Assembly (NCBI RefSeq): GCF_020889685.1
Contig: NZ_JACMYO010000009.1
Location: forward strand, 21,637-85,636
Direction: 5' to 3'
Source of the DNA: Bradyrhizobium oropedii
GTDB lineage: Bacteria; Pseudomonadota; Alphaproteobacteria; Rhizobiales; Xanthobacteraceae
DNA: 64,000 bases
Part shown: positions 1 through 10,283 of the stretch, in pieces
Position numbering within the stretch: the stretch's first letter is position 1
How the letters are laid out: every line of letters starts with the position of its first letter
The notes under the pieces: generated by a model
What the model saw: the letters and a program-made list of their open reading frames with translations, nothing else
The model's database searches: none
Told to the model about the DNA's origin: nothing
Program-made: the position numbers and the translations under genes

Positions 1-1241
1 CGGTTCTGCAGTTGCGGGAGGGAGAGGATGTGAACGATCGCCCACACCAGGAATGTCAGGAAGCCGCTTGTGCGCAACCAACCTCGCTCCAGCACCGCGT
101 AGTTCTTGCCGACGACGGCCATGTTGCCCCTGTCGAAATAGCGAAACGGTCGTCTGAGCTCTCGGCCCTTCAGCTCCTTCGCGATCAACCGTCCGACATA
201 GCGCCCTTGCTGAATTGCGGCCTGCGCCACGCCCGGCACTGCACGCCCGTCTTGCATCACCGACGCTGCGTCGCCGACGACAAACACTCCAGGGGCGTTT
301 GCCACCTTGAGGAACGGGTCAACCAGTGCCCGCCCCGCGTGGTCGGTCTTTGGACCCAGCATCTTTGCAAGTGGCGATGCAGCGACCCCGGCCGTCCAAA
401 GCACTGTAGCGCTTGGGATCCTGCTTCCGCCAGCGACTACGCCCTGCTCGTCGACCGTCTCAACCTTGACGCCGGTCAAGACCTTCACGCCGAGCTCTTC
501 CAGATGCTTGGTCACCCTGCGGGACAGCCGCTCAGCGAAGGCCGGCAGCACCCGCTCGCCCGCATCAAGTAAAATGATGCTCGCCTTTGCCGGATCGATG
601 CGACGAAAGTTGCCGCGCAGCGTGACCTTGGCCATTTGCGCCAGAGACGCTGCAAGTTCGACGCCGGTGGGGCCTGCGCCGACCAGCACAAAGGTCATCT
701 GGCGCGTGCGCTCGCTTTCGTCCTCAGTCGTTGCCGCCAGCTCAAACGCGCTCAGGATTTTGGTGCGGATTGTTTCAGCGTCGCTGAGGCTCTTGAGCCC
801 TGGTGCAAACTGCGCAAATTCGTCGTGCCCGAAGTAGCTCGGGCGCATGCCGGTCGCAACCACCAGATAGTCGAATGCGATCTTGCGGACGCCCACGCCG
901 GGGGCGAACGCCTCAATCGTGCGGGAAGCGATGTCAACGCCAGTGACCTCCGCCAGGACGACGCTGGCGTTTCGCTGCTTCGCCTCGAGCTGACGGATCG
1001 GCGCGGCGATCTCCGCAGGCGAGAGCACCGCCGTCGCCACCTGGTAGAGGAGCGGCTGAAATATGTGGTGGTTGCGTCGATCGATCACCAAGACGTCGGC
1101 ATCGGCGTGCCGCAGCGCGCGTGCCGCCGCAAGTCCCGCGAAACCGCCGCCGACAATCACGACGCGCTTGCGTTCCGATGGCGGCGCTTCGCCGAAAGCC
1201 ATTCGCTGCTCTGGCAGATTATTCACCAAGATAGCGCTCAT
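1..1241 (-). CDS. ndh: Type II NADH dehydrogenase (NDH-2), C-terminus cut by window edge
   Basis: This FAD-dependent membrane-associated enzyme oxidises NADH and passes electrons to quinone without pumping protons. The start is ATG at 1241, preceded by GAGGTGATC, a clear ribosome binding site. The frame stays open to base 1, giving 413 visible residues of a family that usually has about 420-450, so only the tail is missing. Near residue 28 is an FAD-binding Rossmann motif (VVIVGGGFAGLAAA). A second GxGxxG motif (FVLVGAGPTGVELA, about residue 165) binds NADH, and the VFVVGDAA motif precedes the C-terminal membrane-anchoring segment, which the window cuts. It is the last visible gene of a minus-strand run beginning with NAD-malic enzyme, whose NADH it could reoxidise. 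The family is clear; the exact quinone partner is not. Confidence 0.88.
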   Translation of the reverse strand, partial: MSAILVNNLPEQRMAFGEAPPSERKRVVIVGGGFAGLAAARALRHADADVLVIDRRNHHIFQPLLYQVATAVLSPAEIAAPIRQLEAKQRNASVVLAEVTGVDIASRTIEAFAPGVGVRKIAFDYLVVATGMRPSYFGHDEFAQFAPGLKSLSDAETIRTKILSAFELAATTEDESERTRQMTFVLVGAGPTGVELAASLAQMAKVTLRGNFRRIDPAKASIILLDAGERVLPAFAERLSRRVTKHLEELGVKVLTGVKVETVDEQGVVAGGSRIPSATVLWTAGVAASPLAKMLGPKTDHAGRALVDPFLKVANAPGVFVVGDAASVMQDGRAVPGVAQAAIQQGRYVGRLIAKELKGRELRRPFRYFDRGNMAVVGKNYAVLERGWLRTSGFLTFLVWAIVHILSLPQLQN

Positions 1242-1318
1242 GATCACCTCGTTCGTGCCATTGTTATCAACGGCTTTCGCCGACGCTCGGCGGCATTTTC
1301 GAGCAGGCGACGGCATCC

Positions 1319-2671
1319 TTAGCCTCTCTGATTCTGCTGGTGCCGATCACCGAAGTGATCGATTGCCATCTTTGGCACGACCAAGCCGACACTCATCGCC
1401 AGTATGATGGCGAGCGCGGTTACGCCGTCGCCGATCGTAGTCCCAACCAACTGTGACGTTTCCTGTGTCGTAGATGCGATCTGCCACAATCCGCTCATCA
1501 TTCTGAAGACGTAGACGCCGGGCATCATTGACACCACGGACGCAAAGCCGATCGCTGCAAACGGCAGATGCCAGCGGCGCGAGACCGGCGCAAGCAGAAA
1601 GCCGACGACAAGGCAGGCCACTAGGGCGCCCGCTACCACGCCAAAGCCAAGCTTAGCCATTGCAATCCAGCGCAAGGCATGAGCCAGAGCGCCGACAGCG
1701 ACGGGCCACCCAAGCATGTTCAGCGGAGTCGAAAAGAACACGCTGTAGCAAGCGACCGCAACGCCAGCCGCAACGACATCGAGCCACACCGGCACAGCCA
1801 AGCCCGGCGGGTCGATCGGCAACGACGCCTGGAACGGCGCAAGCCCGAGCAGCAGCCCGGTCGAGATCGCGACGAGGATAAGACCGGCATAGATCACGCG
1901 GGCCGCACCGAGATGAATGCGCCCGCCGATCAGGTCAAGCGTGCCGTTCAGAATGTGCGGCCCCGGAACCAGAACCATGCAGGGGCAGACGACGACAAGC
2001 CGCAGCGCCGTGCTTAATTGATAGCGCACCGCGAATCCCCCGATGAGACCTGCAAGAAGCGCTGCGCAAAACGGCTGAATGAAGATGTTCGTGCTCACGC
2101 GGGCGGTAACGCGGCGGAGCAAAGCGCCCATTGCCGCGCTCGCAAAGATCACGAGTGCGGCAATCCCGTGCTGAACGCCGAAGATAATTGCCAGCGCGAC
2201 AGCGCCTGCGCCCGCAGCCAGCGCGAACAGCCAGGTCGGTGCCGGCGGCTGGTTATTGATAGCGTCGATGCGCTTGCGTGCTTCGTCGAGGGAAAGCTGG
2301 TCAGCCTCGATGTCTGCAATTGCCTGCATTGCGGAAGCGACGCGGCCCATGTCCACGTTGGTGGGAACGGCTGCGACCTGCCAGATCCGTGGGATCCCGC
2401 CACTTTCCCCGCGCAGTACCAGTTCACCCCAGCGCGGCAACAGTTCGGCGCGGACCCCAGCCCTGTCGCCGATCCGCCGGATTGTACCGCCGACCTGTTC
2501 CGTGGACTGGCCGTTAACATAGAGCACTTTTGCGAACGCAAGGATCAAATCATAGCGCTCGTCGGTGGTTTCGATGTATCTCCCCCGCGAGGAACGAAGC
2601 GACTTTGGTTCTCCGCCGCGTGAGTTTTCACCGACGGTACCGGCGACTGTCACGTCAACCAGATTAGTCAT
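1319..2671 (-). CDS. Threonine/serine exporter family protein (ThrE-like)
   Basis: This 450-aa membrane protein has the two-part ThrE layout. A soluble N-terminal half (about residues 40-150, DUF1212 type, with the SGGIPRIW stretch) is followed by about ten hydrophobic segments from residue 150 to the end, including the second conserved membrane domain (DUF3815 type) near residues 300-430. Family members export threonine and serine or act as putative permeases; the substrate here is not shown by sequence. Its ATG overlaps the TAA of the upstream FUSC-like gene by 8 bases, so the two are almost certainly translationally coupled. Downstream, 77 bases separate it from the NADH dehydrogenase. In an operon with malic enzyme and fumarase it may instead move a dicarboxylate or a related metabolite; that is inference. 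Confidence 0.8.
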   Translation of the reverse strand: MTNLVDVTVAGTVGENSRGGEPKSLRSSRGRYIETTDERYDLILAFAKVLYVNGQSTEQVGGTIRRIGDRAGVRAELLPRWGELVLRGESGGIPRIWQVAAVPTNVDMGRVASAMQAIADIEADQLSLDEARKRIDAINNQPPAPTWLFALAAGAGAVALAIIFGVQHGIAALVIFASAAMGALLRRVTARVSTNIFIQPFCAALLAGLIGGFAVRYQLSTALRLVVVCPCMVLVPGPHILNGTLDLIGGRIHLGAARVIYAGLILVAISTGLLLGLAPFQASLPIDPPGLAVPVWLDVVAAGVAVACYSVFFSTPLNMLGWPVAVGALAHALRWIAMAKLGFGVVAGALVACLVVGFLLAPVSRRWHLPFAAIGFASVVSMMPGVYVFRMMSGLWQIASTTQETSQLVGTTIGDGVTALAIILAMSVGLVVPKMAIDHFGDRHQQNQRG

Positions 2672-3248
2672 GTCGCGTACCTTTTGGGTGCATCGAGGCT
2701 AAGCTGGATCGCGATACCTGCCGCGCGCGGATGAATCTCTGGAGCAAATGAAAGCCGATCCACTGGCAAAGAACGCCAATCGAGATGCCCACCACAGTAT
2801 CGAGGAGGCGCAGCAGTGGTTGTCGCCAGCTATCGTGTGGGTCCATGGTGGCAACGACCATCACGACGACAGTTGTGATACCGGTCGTGATGATGTCGCC
2901 TCGCCGGCGTAGCAAGACCATGACGACGGTGCCGATGGCCAACAGGATTGCGATACTCAACGGTGTTGCCGGGAAAAACCAGAGATAGGGCAGGCACAAT
3001 GCGAAGCTGACACATGTCGCGATCAGCCGCGCGAGCCCTGCGGAAACGCTGTCGAGCTCCTTTTCCCTAAACACGAAAACGGCGGCAACGGCGGCCCACA
3101 TCCCGCCGAGCAGATCAGTCGGCGTGTCGACAAGTCGCGTCAGGCCCGCCGTCATTGCCCAGTATGACAGGAGGGCGGCAACGGCCATTTCCATGGCGTA
3201 TGCGAAATCCACGAGGGTGATGTTCGCTCGTTCTTCAATTTCGGACAT
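2664..3248 (-). CDS. Small FUSC-like inner-membrane protein
   Basis: This is a 194-aa integral membrane protein with about six hydrophobic segments. It resembles the membrane half of FUSC/aromatic acid exporter proteins but lacks the second half seen in full-length AaeB. The frame is open further upstream, but that would overlap the fumarase stop at 3262. I chose ATG 3248 because it gives the natural N-terminus [10 protein letters not shown] and has a GAGGAA-type site about ten bases upstream. It sits 13 bases after fumarase and overlaps the ThrE-like gene, so it belongs to the same operon. Function is unproven: it could be an efflux accessory or a partner of the ThrE-like protein. Confidence 0.72.
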   Translation of the reverse strand: MSEIEERANITLVDFAYAMEMAVAALLSYWAMTAGLTRLVDTPTDLLGGMWAAVAAVFVFREKELDSVSAGLARLIATCVSFALCLPYLWFFPATPLSIAILLAIGTVVMVLLRRRGDIITTGITTVVVMVVATMDPHDSWRQPLLRLLDTVVGISIGVLCQWIGFHLLQRFIRARQVSRSSLASMHPKGTRHD

Positions 3249-3261
3249 GGCTTCGCGTTCC

Positions 3262-4698
3262 TCAACCCACCAAGCTATCTGCCTTGGCCGGCTCGCCCGC
3301 ATTGGCCACATACGGCGTCACCATCTTGGCAGGGTCGACGACCCGGTCAAACTCCTCCTCGCTAACGAACCCGAGCTTGAGCGCGGCGGCCTTCAGCGTG
3401 AGATCGTTGTCCATCGCGTAATGCGCAATCTTCGACGCCTTGTCGTAGCCGATCACAGGCGCAAGCGCGGTCACCAGCATCAGCGACCGATCGACATACT
3501 CGTTGATCTTCTTCAGGTTGGGCCTGGTCCCTTCCACCAGGAACTTGCGGAAATTGACGCAGCCGTCGCTCAGGATCGTGATCGAGTGCGCGATGTTGAA
3601 GATCATCAGCGGCTTGTAGACGTTCATCTCCAGGTAACCGCCGGCGCCGCCAAAGCCGACCGCGACGTCGTTACCCATGACCTGCACCGCGATCATGGTC
3701 AGCGCCTCGCACTGCGTGGGGTTGACCTTGCCCGGCATGATGGAAGAACCCGGCTCGTTCTCCGGGATGTTCAGCTCGGCAAATCCGGCGCGAGGTCCGC
3801 ACGACAACAGGCGGATGTCGTTGGCGATCTTGTAGAGCGAAACCGCAAGGGTTCGCAGCGTTCCGGACAATTGCACCAGCGCGTCATGGGCGCCTTGCAC
3901 CGTGAACTTGTTAGGCGCGCTTACGAACGGGAGCCCTGTGAGTTTGGCGATTTCGGCCGCCGCCGACTCGGCAAAGCCGGGGGCGGAATTGATGCCGGTG
4001 CCGACCGCAGTGCCGCCGAGCGCGAGTCGATACACAGCCGGCAACGACGCTTCGATCCGGACGAGATCATCCGTCAGCATGCCGGCATAGCCCGACCATT
4101 CCTGGCCCAGCGTCAGCGGCGTCGCATCCTGCATGTGCGTGCGGCCGATCTTGACGATCTTGTCCCATTCCTTCGCCTTGGCAGCAACGGCATCGCGCAA
4201 TGCAGTGACCGCTGGGACCAGGCGCTGCTTGACGTTCACGGCGGCCGCGATGTTCATGGTCGAGGGAAAGGAATCGTTCGACGATTGCGCCATATTGACG
4301 TGATCGTTGGGATGAACAGGCGCGTGGCTGCCGAGCGCCGTGCCGGCAAGCTGGCAGCAGCGATTTGAAATCACTTCGTTGACATTCATGTTGAACTGCG
4401 TGCCGCTACCAGTCATCCAGACGTGCAGAGGGAACATGTCGTGATGCTTGCCGGCGAGGATTTCGTCGCAGGTCTGGACGATCAGCTTGTATCTGGCTTG
4501 ATCCAGCCGTCCGCTGGCATGGTTGGCGGTTGCGGCCGCTTTCTTCAGGATCGCGTAACCCGTGATCATCTCGCGGGGGATCAAGTCCTTGCCGATGCTG
4601 AAATGCTCCAGCGATCGCTGCGTCTGGGCGCCCCACAGCTTGTCGGCGGCCACTTGCACAACACCGAGGCTATCGGTTTCTTTCCTGAACTGGGTCAT
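3262..4698 (-). CDS. fumC: Class II fumarate hydratase
   Basis: This cytoplasmic, iron-independent fumarase interconverts fumarate and L-malate in the TCA cycle. The 478-aa length is normal for FumC. The fumarase/aspartase signature [11 protein letters not shown] lies near residue 325, in the mobile loop that holds the catalytic serine. The N-terminal residues [12 protein letters not shown] and the [13 protein letters not shown] motif are typical. The ATG at 4698 is preceded by AAGGAAA, and the longer open frame to 4839 has no better start. It lies 88 bases downstream of NAD-malic enzyme in the same direction, so malate made here can be decarboxylated by the neighbour's product. No truncation or missing active-site residue is visible. 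Confidence 0.95.
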   Translation of the reverse strand: MTQFRKETDSLGVVQVAADKLWGAQTQRSLEHFSIGKDLIPREMITGYAILKKAAATANHASGRLDQARYKLIVQTCDEILAGKHHDMFPLHVWMTGSGTQFNMNVNEVISNRCCQLAGTALGSHAPVHPNDHVNMAQSSNDSFPSTMNIAAAVNVKQRLVPAVTALRDAVAAKAKEWDKIVKIGRTHMQDATPLTLGQEWSGYAGMLTDDLVRIEASLPAVYRLALGGTAVGTGINSAPGFAESAAAEIAKLTGLPFVSAPNKFTVQGAHDALVQLSGTLRTLAVSLYKIANDIRLLSCGPRAGFAELNIPENEPGSSIMPGKVNPTQCEALTMIAVQVMGNDVAVGFGGAGGYLEMNVYKPLMIFNIAHSITILSDGCVNFRKFLVEGTRPNLKKINEYVDRSLMLVTALAPVIGYDKASKIAHYAMDNDLTLKAAALKLGFVSEEEFDRVVDPAKMVTPYVANAGEPAKADSLVG

Positions 4699-4786
4699 TG
4701 GTGTTTCCTTTCTCGTGGCTGTGTTTCGCATCCCGTCCGGGATTAGGGGGTGGAGCTTTGACCTCCACCCCCTCTTCATCTCTTGA

Positions 4787-6454
4787 TCAACCCGCGGCAG
4801 CGGCGCTCGAGTAGCGTCGGACGGAAGGATTGCGTTCATAGGCTGGGACGTACACTTTCTCCGCTATCAGACGGGAGAGATCGTCCGGTCGCGGCACGCG
4901 AGCGAGCCCGCGTTCGAAGATGTGCTCGGCGATCCGGGTGGCGACGTGCAGCGAGGTTTTCAGGATCTTGCTTTGCGGTGGATAGATCAGACCGACATCG
5001 AGACTGTCCTGGCCGACCTGTTCGGCAACGGCCTTTGCGGCGACGATGAACATTTGATCTGTGACCCGCTTCGCCTCGGTCGCGTAGACCGCCATGCCCA
5101 TCGGCGGGAAGATGTAGACGTTGTTGCCTTGACCAGGCACGAAGTGTTTGCCTTCGACGCTCAATGGCGGAAACGGACTGCCGCTTGCGAAGATCGCGCG
5201 GCCGTTCGACCACGTGTAAGCCTCTTCGGCGGTACACTCCGAGCGAGATGTCGGATTGGAGTAAGGGAAAATGATCGGCCTGTCGTTGATCTCAGAGATG
5301 GCCTCGATAACTCTCTGATTGAACAGCTTTGGCACCGTGCTCACGCCAATGATGCCGGTCGGCCTCATAGCCCTGATTGCCGCGGCGAAATCACTGATCG
5401 GCTCGTGCTCGATAGCGAAGGGCTTCTGAAACTCCATCATCTTGCTTGATGAGGTCAGCAGACCATTGATGTCGAAAAGATTGTTCCGGCTTCTGGCCTG
5501 ATCGATCGTAAGCCCCTCCATGACCATGGCCTGCGAGATCAATTCGGCAATCCCGGTCGCGGCTGAACCTGCGCCCAGAAACAGGAACCTCTGATCGGTG
5601 AGCTTCTGACCACTGATCCGGAGGGCACCATAGATGCCGGCCAGCGCCACCGACGCCGTACCCTGGATATCGTCATTGTAGGTACAGATGCGATCGCGGT
5701 ATTTGGCCAGAATGGGAACGGCGTTGAAGTTGGCGAAGTCTTCCCATTGAATGCAGCTCTTCGGGTAGAGCTCCTGGACGGCCGTAACGAACTCGTCGAT
5801 GAAGGCATCGTACTGTTCGCCGCGAACGCGCTGATGGCGCAGACCGAGATAAAGCGGATCGTCCAGCAACGCCGCATTGTTCGTCCCGACATCGATCGTG
5901 ACCGGAAGGCAAAGCTCAGGCGGCACACCCGCACAGGCGGTATAAAGCGCAAGCTTTCCGATCGGGATGCCCATTCCGCCGACCCCAAGGTCTCCGAGGC
6001 CGAGGATCCGCTCGCCGTCCGTAACGACGATGAAGCGCACATTCTTCTCGGGCCAGTTGGACAGCCAACGCTTGAGTTGGCCCTTGGCCGAGATCGGCAG
6101 GTACACGCCCCTGGCAGCATGGAAGATATGGTCGAACTTTTGGCACGCTTCACCGACCGTCGGCGTGTAGACCAGTGGCATGAACCCGGCCGGGTCTGAC
6201 ATCAGGACCGCATAATAGAGGGTTTCGTTTCGGGCCTGCAGATCAGACAGTAGCAGGTACTTCTGCAGATCGTTATCCAGCGTCGCAAGCTGCGCATGAA
6301 TGCGGGAGACCTGGCGATCGAGTGTCGAAGGAACAGGGGGTAGCAGGCCCTCAAGCCCGAGGGCGCGTCGTTCTTCAACGGAAAAGGCGGAGCCCTTGTT
6401 GAGATGTGGACTGCGCAGCAATGCATAGCCTTTGCCAGCGACGTCAGCGGTCAT
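4787..6454 (-). CDS. maeA: NAD-dependent malic enzyme (oxaloacetate-decarboxylating)
   Basis: This enzyme oxidatively decarboxylates L-malate to pyruvate and CO2 while reducing NAD. The 555-aa protein is of the long SfcA/MaeA type. The N-terminal malic domain contains the [10 protein letters not shown] motif with its catalytic tyrosine, followed by the [11 protein letters not shown] region. The metal-binding [13 protein letters not shown] motif is near residue 255, and the NAD-binding [10 protein letters not shown] motif is near residue 285. The FASGSPFPP motif near residue 430 is also family-typical. Two in-frame ATGs are possible (6466 and 6454); the second has GGGAG four to eight bases upstream, so it is preferred. 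It is the first gene of the minus-strand operon and is divergent from the large regulator at 6728, with which it shares 273 bases. Confidence 0.93.
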   Translation of the reverse strand: MTADVAGKGYALLRSPHLNKGSAFSVEERRALGLEGLLPPVPSTLDRQVSRIHAQLATLDNDLQKYLLLSDLQARNETLYYAVLMSDPAGFMPLVYTPTVGEACQKFDHIFHAARGVYLPISAKGQLKRWLSNWPEKNVRFIVVTDGERILGLGDLGVGGMGIPIGKLALYTACAGVPPELCLPVTIDVGTNNAALLDDPLYLGLRHQRVRGEQYDAFIDEFVTAVQELYPKSCIQWEDFANFNAVPILAKYRDRICTYNDDIQGTASVALAGIYGALRISGQKLTDQRFLFLGAGSAATGIAELISQAMVMEGLTIDQARSRNNLFDINGLLTSSSKMMEFQKPFAIEHEPISDFAAAIRAMRPTGIIGVSTVPKLFNQRVIEAISEINDRPIIFPYSNPTSRSECTAEEAYTWSNGRAIFASGSPFPPLSVEGKHFVPGQGNNVYIFPPMGMAVYATEAKRVTDQMFIVAAKAVAEQVGQDSLDVGLIYPPQSKILKTSLHVATRIAEHIFERGLARVPRPDDLSRLIAEKVYVPAYERNPSVRRYSSAAAAG

Positions 6455-6552
6455 GGTCACTCCCATCGTTCGATATGAGGAACGGAGCGCCGCTCAATCC
6501 CTCGTCCAGGTCGGCCGCAAGCTAAACCGCGCCTTGTATCCACGCGAGTTAA

Positions 6553-6695
6553 GTTCGGCTAATCGCGCCCAATCGCGGCTAACGAGCGATAGGTTCCACT
6601 TGCGTTCGGTCGAGCGAGGCGAGGGATAGCTGGCAATTCCCAGGCGCTGCGGTATGATTTGTGCGAAGAGACGCAATAAGGTCAATTAGCCGAAC
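6553..6695. promoter_or_regulatory. CGGCTAA heptamers between maeA and the divergent regulator
   Basis: CGGCTAA occurs at 6556-6562 and again at 6576-6582, exactly 20 bases apart (about two helical turns). Its reverse complement occurs at 6686-6692. The outer copies extend to an 11-base inverted pair, GTTCGGCTAAT at 6553-6563 and ATTAGCCGAAC at 6685-6695. The position in the shared divergent promoter suggests binding sites for a transcription factor, possibly the wHTH-ATPase regulator encoded next to them. The repeat is directly visible; its role is inference. Confidence 0.4.
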
Positions 6696-6727
6696 TCAAT
6701 TCGAAGGCCGACCCCGGAGCTTGTCAG

Positions 6728-9589
6728 GTGGTGGCGCCAAGCAAAGATGTCCTTTCGTTTGGGCCCTTTCGTCTGGCCCCAAGCGAACGGCTGCTCACCA
6801 GAGAAGGCGCTCCTGTGGAATTGGGCGCCCGCGCCCTCGACATCCTGATCGCTCTGGTATTGAGGCCCAACGAAGTCATCTCCAAGAAAGAGTTATTGTC
6901 TCTCGTCTGGCCCGATGTCACGGCCGAGGAATACAGCCTGCGCTTTCATTTGGCGAACCTGCGCAAGGCGCTTGGCGATGGAAAGGATGGTGCCCGCTAC
7001 ATCACGACATTGTCCGGACAGGGCTATTGTTTCGTGGCGCCGGTAACGCGTTCGCGCAGTGAGGTCGACTCGGCGGCACCTGGTGCAGCGGATTTCTCGC
7101 ATGCCAATTTGCCCAGCCGTTTGGCAAACATGGTTGGACGGGATGAGGACATTCTGCGCATATCGAATCATTTGATCGCTACTCGCTTTGTCAGCATCGT
7201 CGGCATCGGCGGCGTCGGCAAGACCACTGTGGCAATAGCCGTCGGCCATCACCTGATCGAGGCGTTCAAGGGCGCGGTTCTCATTGCCGACCTGAGCGTG
7301 CTGAGCGATCCTGGTCTGGCAGCCACAGCGATCGCTTCGATGTTGGGATTATCGGTTCAGTCGGAGGATGCGACACCGGCCTTGATCGCCTATCTGCGCG
7401 GCAAGCGGATGTTGCTCATTCTCGACACTTGCGAGCATCTCATCGATGTGATCGCGGCACTGACATCGAGGATTTACGCGGAGGCGCCCGACGTTCACAT
7501 TTTGGCGACAAGTCGTGAAGTTCTTCAAGTCGAAGGCGAATATGTCTATCGACTGGATACTCTTACTTGTCCACCGGAAGATGCCGAGATAACGAGCGCC
7601 GCTGCCCAGACTTTTCCGGCACCGCTGTTGTTTATTCAACGCGCGGTGGCGAGCGGCGCTCATATAAATCTTAGCGACGCTGATGTCGCAGTCGTTGCAC
7701 GCATCTGTCGCAAGCTCGATGGTGTGGCGCTCGCAATTGAGCTGGCCGCCAGGCGGGTTGAAGTCTACGGCCTACATCAAACCGAGAACCTCTTAGATCA
7801 ACATCTTGGTTTGCTGTTGCTTGGACACCGCAGCGCGACGCCCCGCCAAAGGACACTGCAGGCGACCCTCGACTGGAGCTATCAGCTCCTCTCCGAACTG
7901 GAGCGCGCCGTGCTACGCCGCCTCGCCGTGTTCGTCGGACATTTTACCCTTGACGCTGCCTTGGCGGTCGTCACCGACAGCGCCATCGATCAATCGCAAG
8001 TCCTCACCGCCATGGACAGTCTGGTTGCCAAATCGATGGTCGCAACGCGTCCTCTAGGCGCCATGATACGCTATCGTCTTCTTGACACGACGCGAGCCTA
8101 CGCTCTCAGTATTGCGACCGGCAACGCCGAGGCGACCGAACTGGCCGCCCGCCATGCGGCGTACTATCAGCGATGGCTCGAGCAGTCTGGCAGCGACTGG
8201 CCGACATTGTCCACCGGACCAGAGCGATCGCCTCATTTCGCCGCACTAAACAACACCCGCAGCGCGTTGAAATGGTGTTTTGGTGACCGTGGCGATGTTC
8301 GGCTTGGGATCAAGCTTGCCGCAGCGGCGGCGCCCGTTTTCCTGACAATGTCACTCTTACCTGAATGTTGTCGGTGGTCTGAACGTGCAATCGCGGCGCT
8401 CGATGATACGACCCGTGGCGGCGCGGAGGAGATGCAACTGCAGGCAAGCCTGGGAGTCGCATCGATGCACATTGATGGGCCGAGCGAGGCGGCGCTTGCG
8501 GCCTTGAACAGGAGCCTGGTGATCGCCGAGGCATGCGGCAATGTCCTCGGTCAAGTCATGATGCTGTGGATGCTTTCGCTGTTCTGTGTTCGCCAGGCAG
8601 AATTCAAAATTGCGCTGGACTATGCAAAGCGCGCCCGCACGGTGGCCGGAACCATCGAGGAGCCGGACGCCACCGCCCTTGCCCAATCAGCTCTGGGACG
8701 GGCCCTTCACTTCGTTGGCGACTATGCCGGCGCCCGTCCGGAGCTTGAGGCTGCGCTACAGCATTGGTCGAGCACCCATCGGACATATCTTGGGGTCGAT
8801 GAACACATATTGGCTGGTGTCGTGCTGATGCGAACTCTGTGGGCGCAGGGTTTCCCCGCGCAGGCAGTCGAACGGGCGCGTCAGACAGTCAACGATGCCA
8901 AGCTGAGCAGCAATCCCGCAACGCTTGCAGTCACTTTGAGTTGGGTTCCGGGCGTACTTATCTGGGCGGGTGATCTTCGGAGCGCCGAAGAGCACGTGGA
9001 TTGGTTGATTCCACATGCCGAATCCCATTCTCTAAGTCCCAATCTGCACGTCGGACGCGCCTACAAAGGCACCCTCAGCATCTACGGCGGCAATCCGAGG
9101 GCCGGGGTTCAAACTCTTCAGGACTGCCTGAAATACCTCGCTGCGCGCGATACGAAGCTCAACATGGTTCTCGGACAGCGTAAGGTAGAATTTAACATTG
9201 CTCTCACGCAAGGTCTCATTGCCATAGGACGAGTCGACGAAAGTATCGCCCTGATCGACGAAACCATAAGCCGCATCGATGAGAACGGAGAACACTACTT
9301 GCTGCCGGAAGCGCTGCGGATGAAGGGATGTGCCCTTCTCGCTTCACCAGAGCGCCGAGTTGACCAAGCGGAGGCTTGCTTCACCCAATCACTCAAATTG
9401 AGTCGCCGCCAAGGCGCACGGGCTTGGGAGTTACGCACTGCCATCGACCTGGCCAGGCTCCTGGCCAATCGCGGCAGACCGGAGGACGGTCGAAAGCTGC
9501 TGCAGCCGATCTTGGAGCAATTCACCGAAGGGCGAGACACCGCAGATCAGCGGTTGGCAGAGCGGCTGCTGACGGAGCTAGGCCAATAA
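6728..9589 (+). CDS. Large winged-helix / NB-ARC-type ATPase / TPR transcriptional regulator
   Basis: This 953-aa protein has three parts. Residues about 8-105 form an OmpR-type winged-helix DNA-binding domain (FGPFRLAPSERLL start, GQGYCFVAPV end). Residues about 125-420 form a STAND/NB-ARC-like ATPase with Walker A GIGGVGKTT near 157 and Walker B LLILDTCEHL near 228. The C-terminal half is helical and TPR-like. It has no receiver domain, so it is not a classical response regulator; in such proteins the ATPase and repeats sense a ligand or partner. The start is GTG 6728, with GGAG about ten bases upstream. Neighbours are the divergent malic-enzyme operon and, downstream, the ohr gene preceded by phased repeats that suit this type of DNA-binding domain. 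The ligand and regulon are unknown. Confidence 0.85.
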   Translation: MVAPSKDVLSFGPFRLAPSERLLTREGAPVELGARALDILIALVLRPNEVISKKELLSLVWPDVTAEEYSLRFHLANLRKALGDGKDGARYITTLSGQGYCFVAPVTRSRSEVDSAAPGAADFSHANLPSRLANMVGRDEDILRISNHLIATRFVSIVGIGGVGKTTVAIAVGHHLIEAFKGAVLIADLSVLSDPGLAATAIASMLGLSVQSEDATPALIAYLRGKRMLLILDTCEHLIDVIAALTSRIYAEAPDVHILATSREVLQVEGEYVYRLDTLTCPPEDAEITSAAAQTFPAPLLFIQRAVASGAHINLSDADVAVVARICRKLDGVALAIELAARRVEVYGLHQTENLLDQHLGLLLLGHRSATPRQRTLQATLDWSYQLLSELERAVLRRLAVFVGHFTLDAALAVVTDSAIDQSQVLTAMDSLVAKSMVATRPLGAMIRYRLLDTTRAYALSIATGNAEATELAARHAAYYQRWLEQSGSDWPTLSTGPERSPHFAALNNTRSALKWCFGDRGDVRLGIKLAAAAAPVFLTMSLLPECCRWSERAIAALDDTTRGGAEEMQLQASLGVASMHIDGPSEAALAALNRSLVIAEACGNVLGQVMMLWMLSLFCVRQAEFKIALDYAKRARTVAGTIEEPDATALAQSALGRALHFVGDYAGARPELEAALQHWSSTHRTYLGVDEHILAGVVLMRTLWAQGFPAQAVERARQTVNDAKLSSNPATLAVTLSWVPGVLIWAGDLRSAEEHVDWLIPHAESHSLSPNLHVGRAYKGTLSIYGGNPRAGVQTLQDCLKYLAARDTKLNMVLGQRKVEFNIALTQGLIAIGRVDESIALIDETISRIDENGEHYLLPEALRMKGCALLASPERRVDQAEACFTQSLKLSRRQGARAWELRTAIDLARLLANRGRPEDGRKLLQPILEQFTEGRDTADQRLAERLLTELGQ

Positions 9590-9680
9590 CAGTTGAGGCG
9601 GCCGGGCTCTTCCGTAAGTGCCGGGATACATTCCTGTGCATCCATCCGCTTTCCTCAGCGATTCCAAAGGGCTGGAACGC

Positions 9681-9706
9681 TTACAACTCCATACAAGATC
9701 ATACAA
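9681..9706. promoter_or_regulatory. Three 10-bp-phased (T/A)TACAA repeats upstream of ohr
   Basis: TTACAA at 9681, ATACAA at 9691 and ATACAA at 9701 are spaced exactly 10 bases apart, so they lie on one face of the helix. OmpR-type winged helices often bind such direct repeats. They lie 110 bases upstream of the Ohr start and directly after the gene for an OmpR-type wHTH regulator. The repeat is seen; the regulator assignment is inference. Confidence 0.45.
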
Positions 9707-9815
9707 CGCATAACGAGCCATTGGCGACGGATGGGCGTAGGTGCCTTGTCGGGAACGAAGTTCGATATCGCCAGTGTCGGATTCACGCTGATAGCAAAGG
9801 GCTAGGAAAGAGCCC

Positions 9816-10256
9816 ATGGAAGCCAAGAGCGACAGCGGACGGGCAAGAGTCATCTATACCGCCAGAACCCGTACCACTGGCGGGCGCGACCATGGGATCG
9901 CGCGCAGCCACGACGGTAATCTCGACGTCAAGCTAACAACGCCCGGCTCGACCGACATCGGCACCAATCCAGAACAACTCTTCGGCGCCGGCTGGGCGGC
10001 GTGCTTCGCGAGCGCCATCTCACACGCGGCGCGCAAGAACAAAGTCACCTTGGGCCAAATTACGATCGACGCCGAACTCGATCTGCACCTTGCCGATAAC
10101 ACCGACTATTTTCTGAGCGCACGCTTCAACATCAGCATTCCCGGTATCGCCCGCGCCGTCGCGCACGACCTCGTTCAGCAGGCGGAACGACTCTGCCCGT
10201 ACTCCAAGGCTACGCGGGGCAACATCGAAGTCACGCTCAACCTGCTTACAACATAG
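9816..10256 (+). CDS. ohr: Organic hydroperoxide resistance protein (Ohr/OsmC family)
   Basis: This small cytoplasmic thiol peroxidase reduces organic hydroperoxides with a reactive cysteine pair. The protein has 146 residues, matching the family. The first redox cysteine is in NPEQLFGAGWAACFASA near residue 60, and the second is in ERLCPYSKATRGN near residue 127. ATG 9816 is preceded by AGGAAAGAG. No MarR-type OhrR gene is adjacent, which is the usual arrangement; the only nearby regulator is the winged-helix ATPase protein upstream, with phased repeats in the intergenic space. It could be a close relative inside the Ohr/OsmC group, but the paired cysteine motifs favour Ohr. Confidence 0.92.
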   Translation: MEAKSDSGRARVIYTARTRTTGGRDHGIARSHDGNLDVKLTTPGSTDIGTNPEQLFGAGWAACFASAISHAARKNKVTLGQITIDAELDLHLADNTDYFLSARFNISIPGIARAVAHDLVQQAERLCPYSKATRGNIEVTLNLLTT

Positions 10257-10283
10257 GCTGTGATCTGACGTGTGGAGATCATA

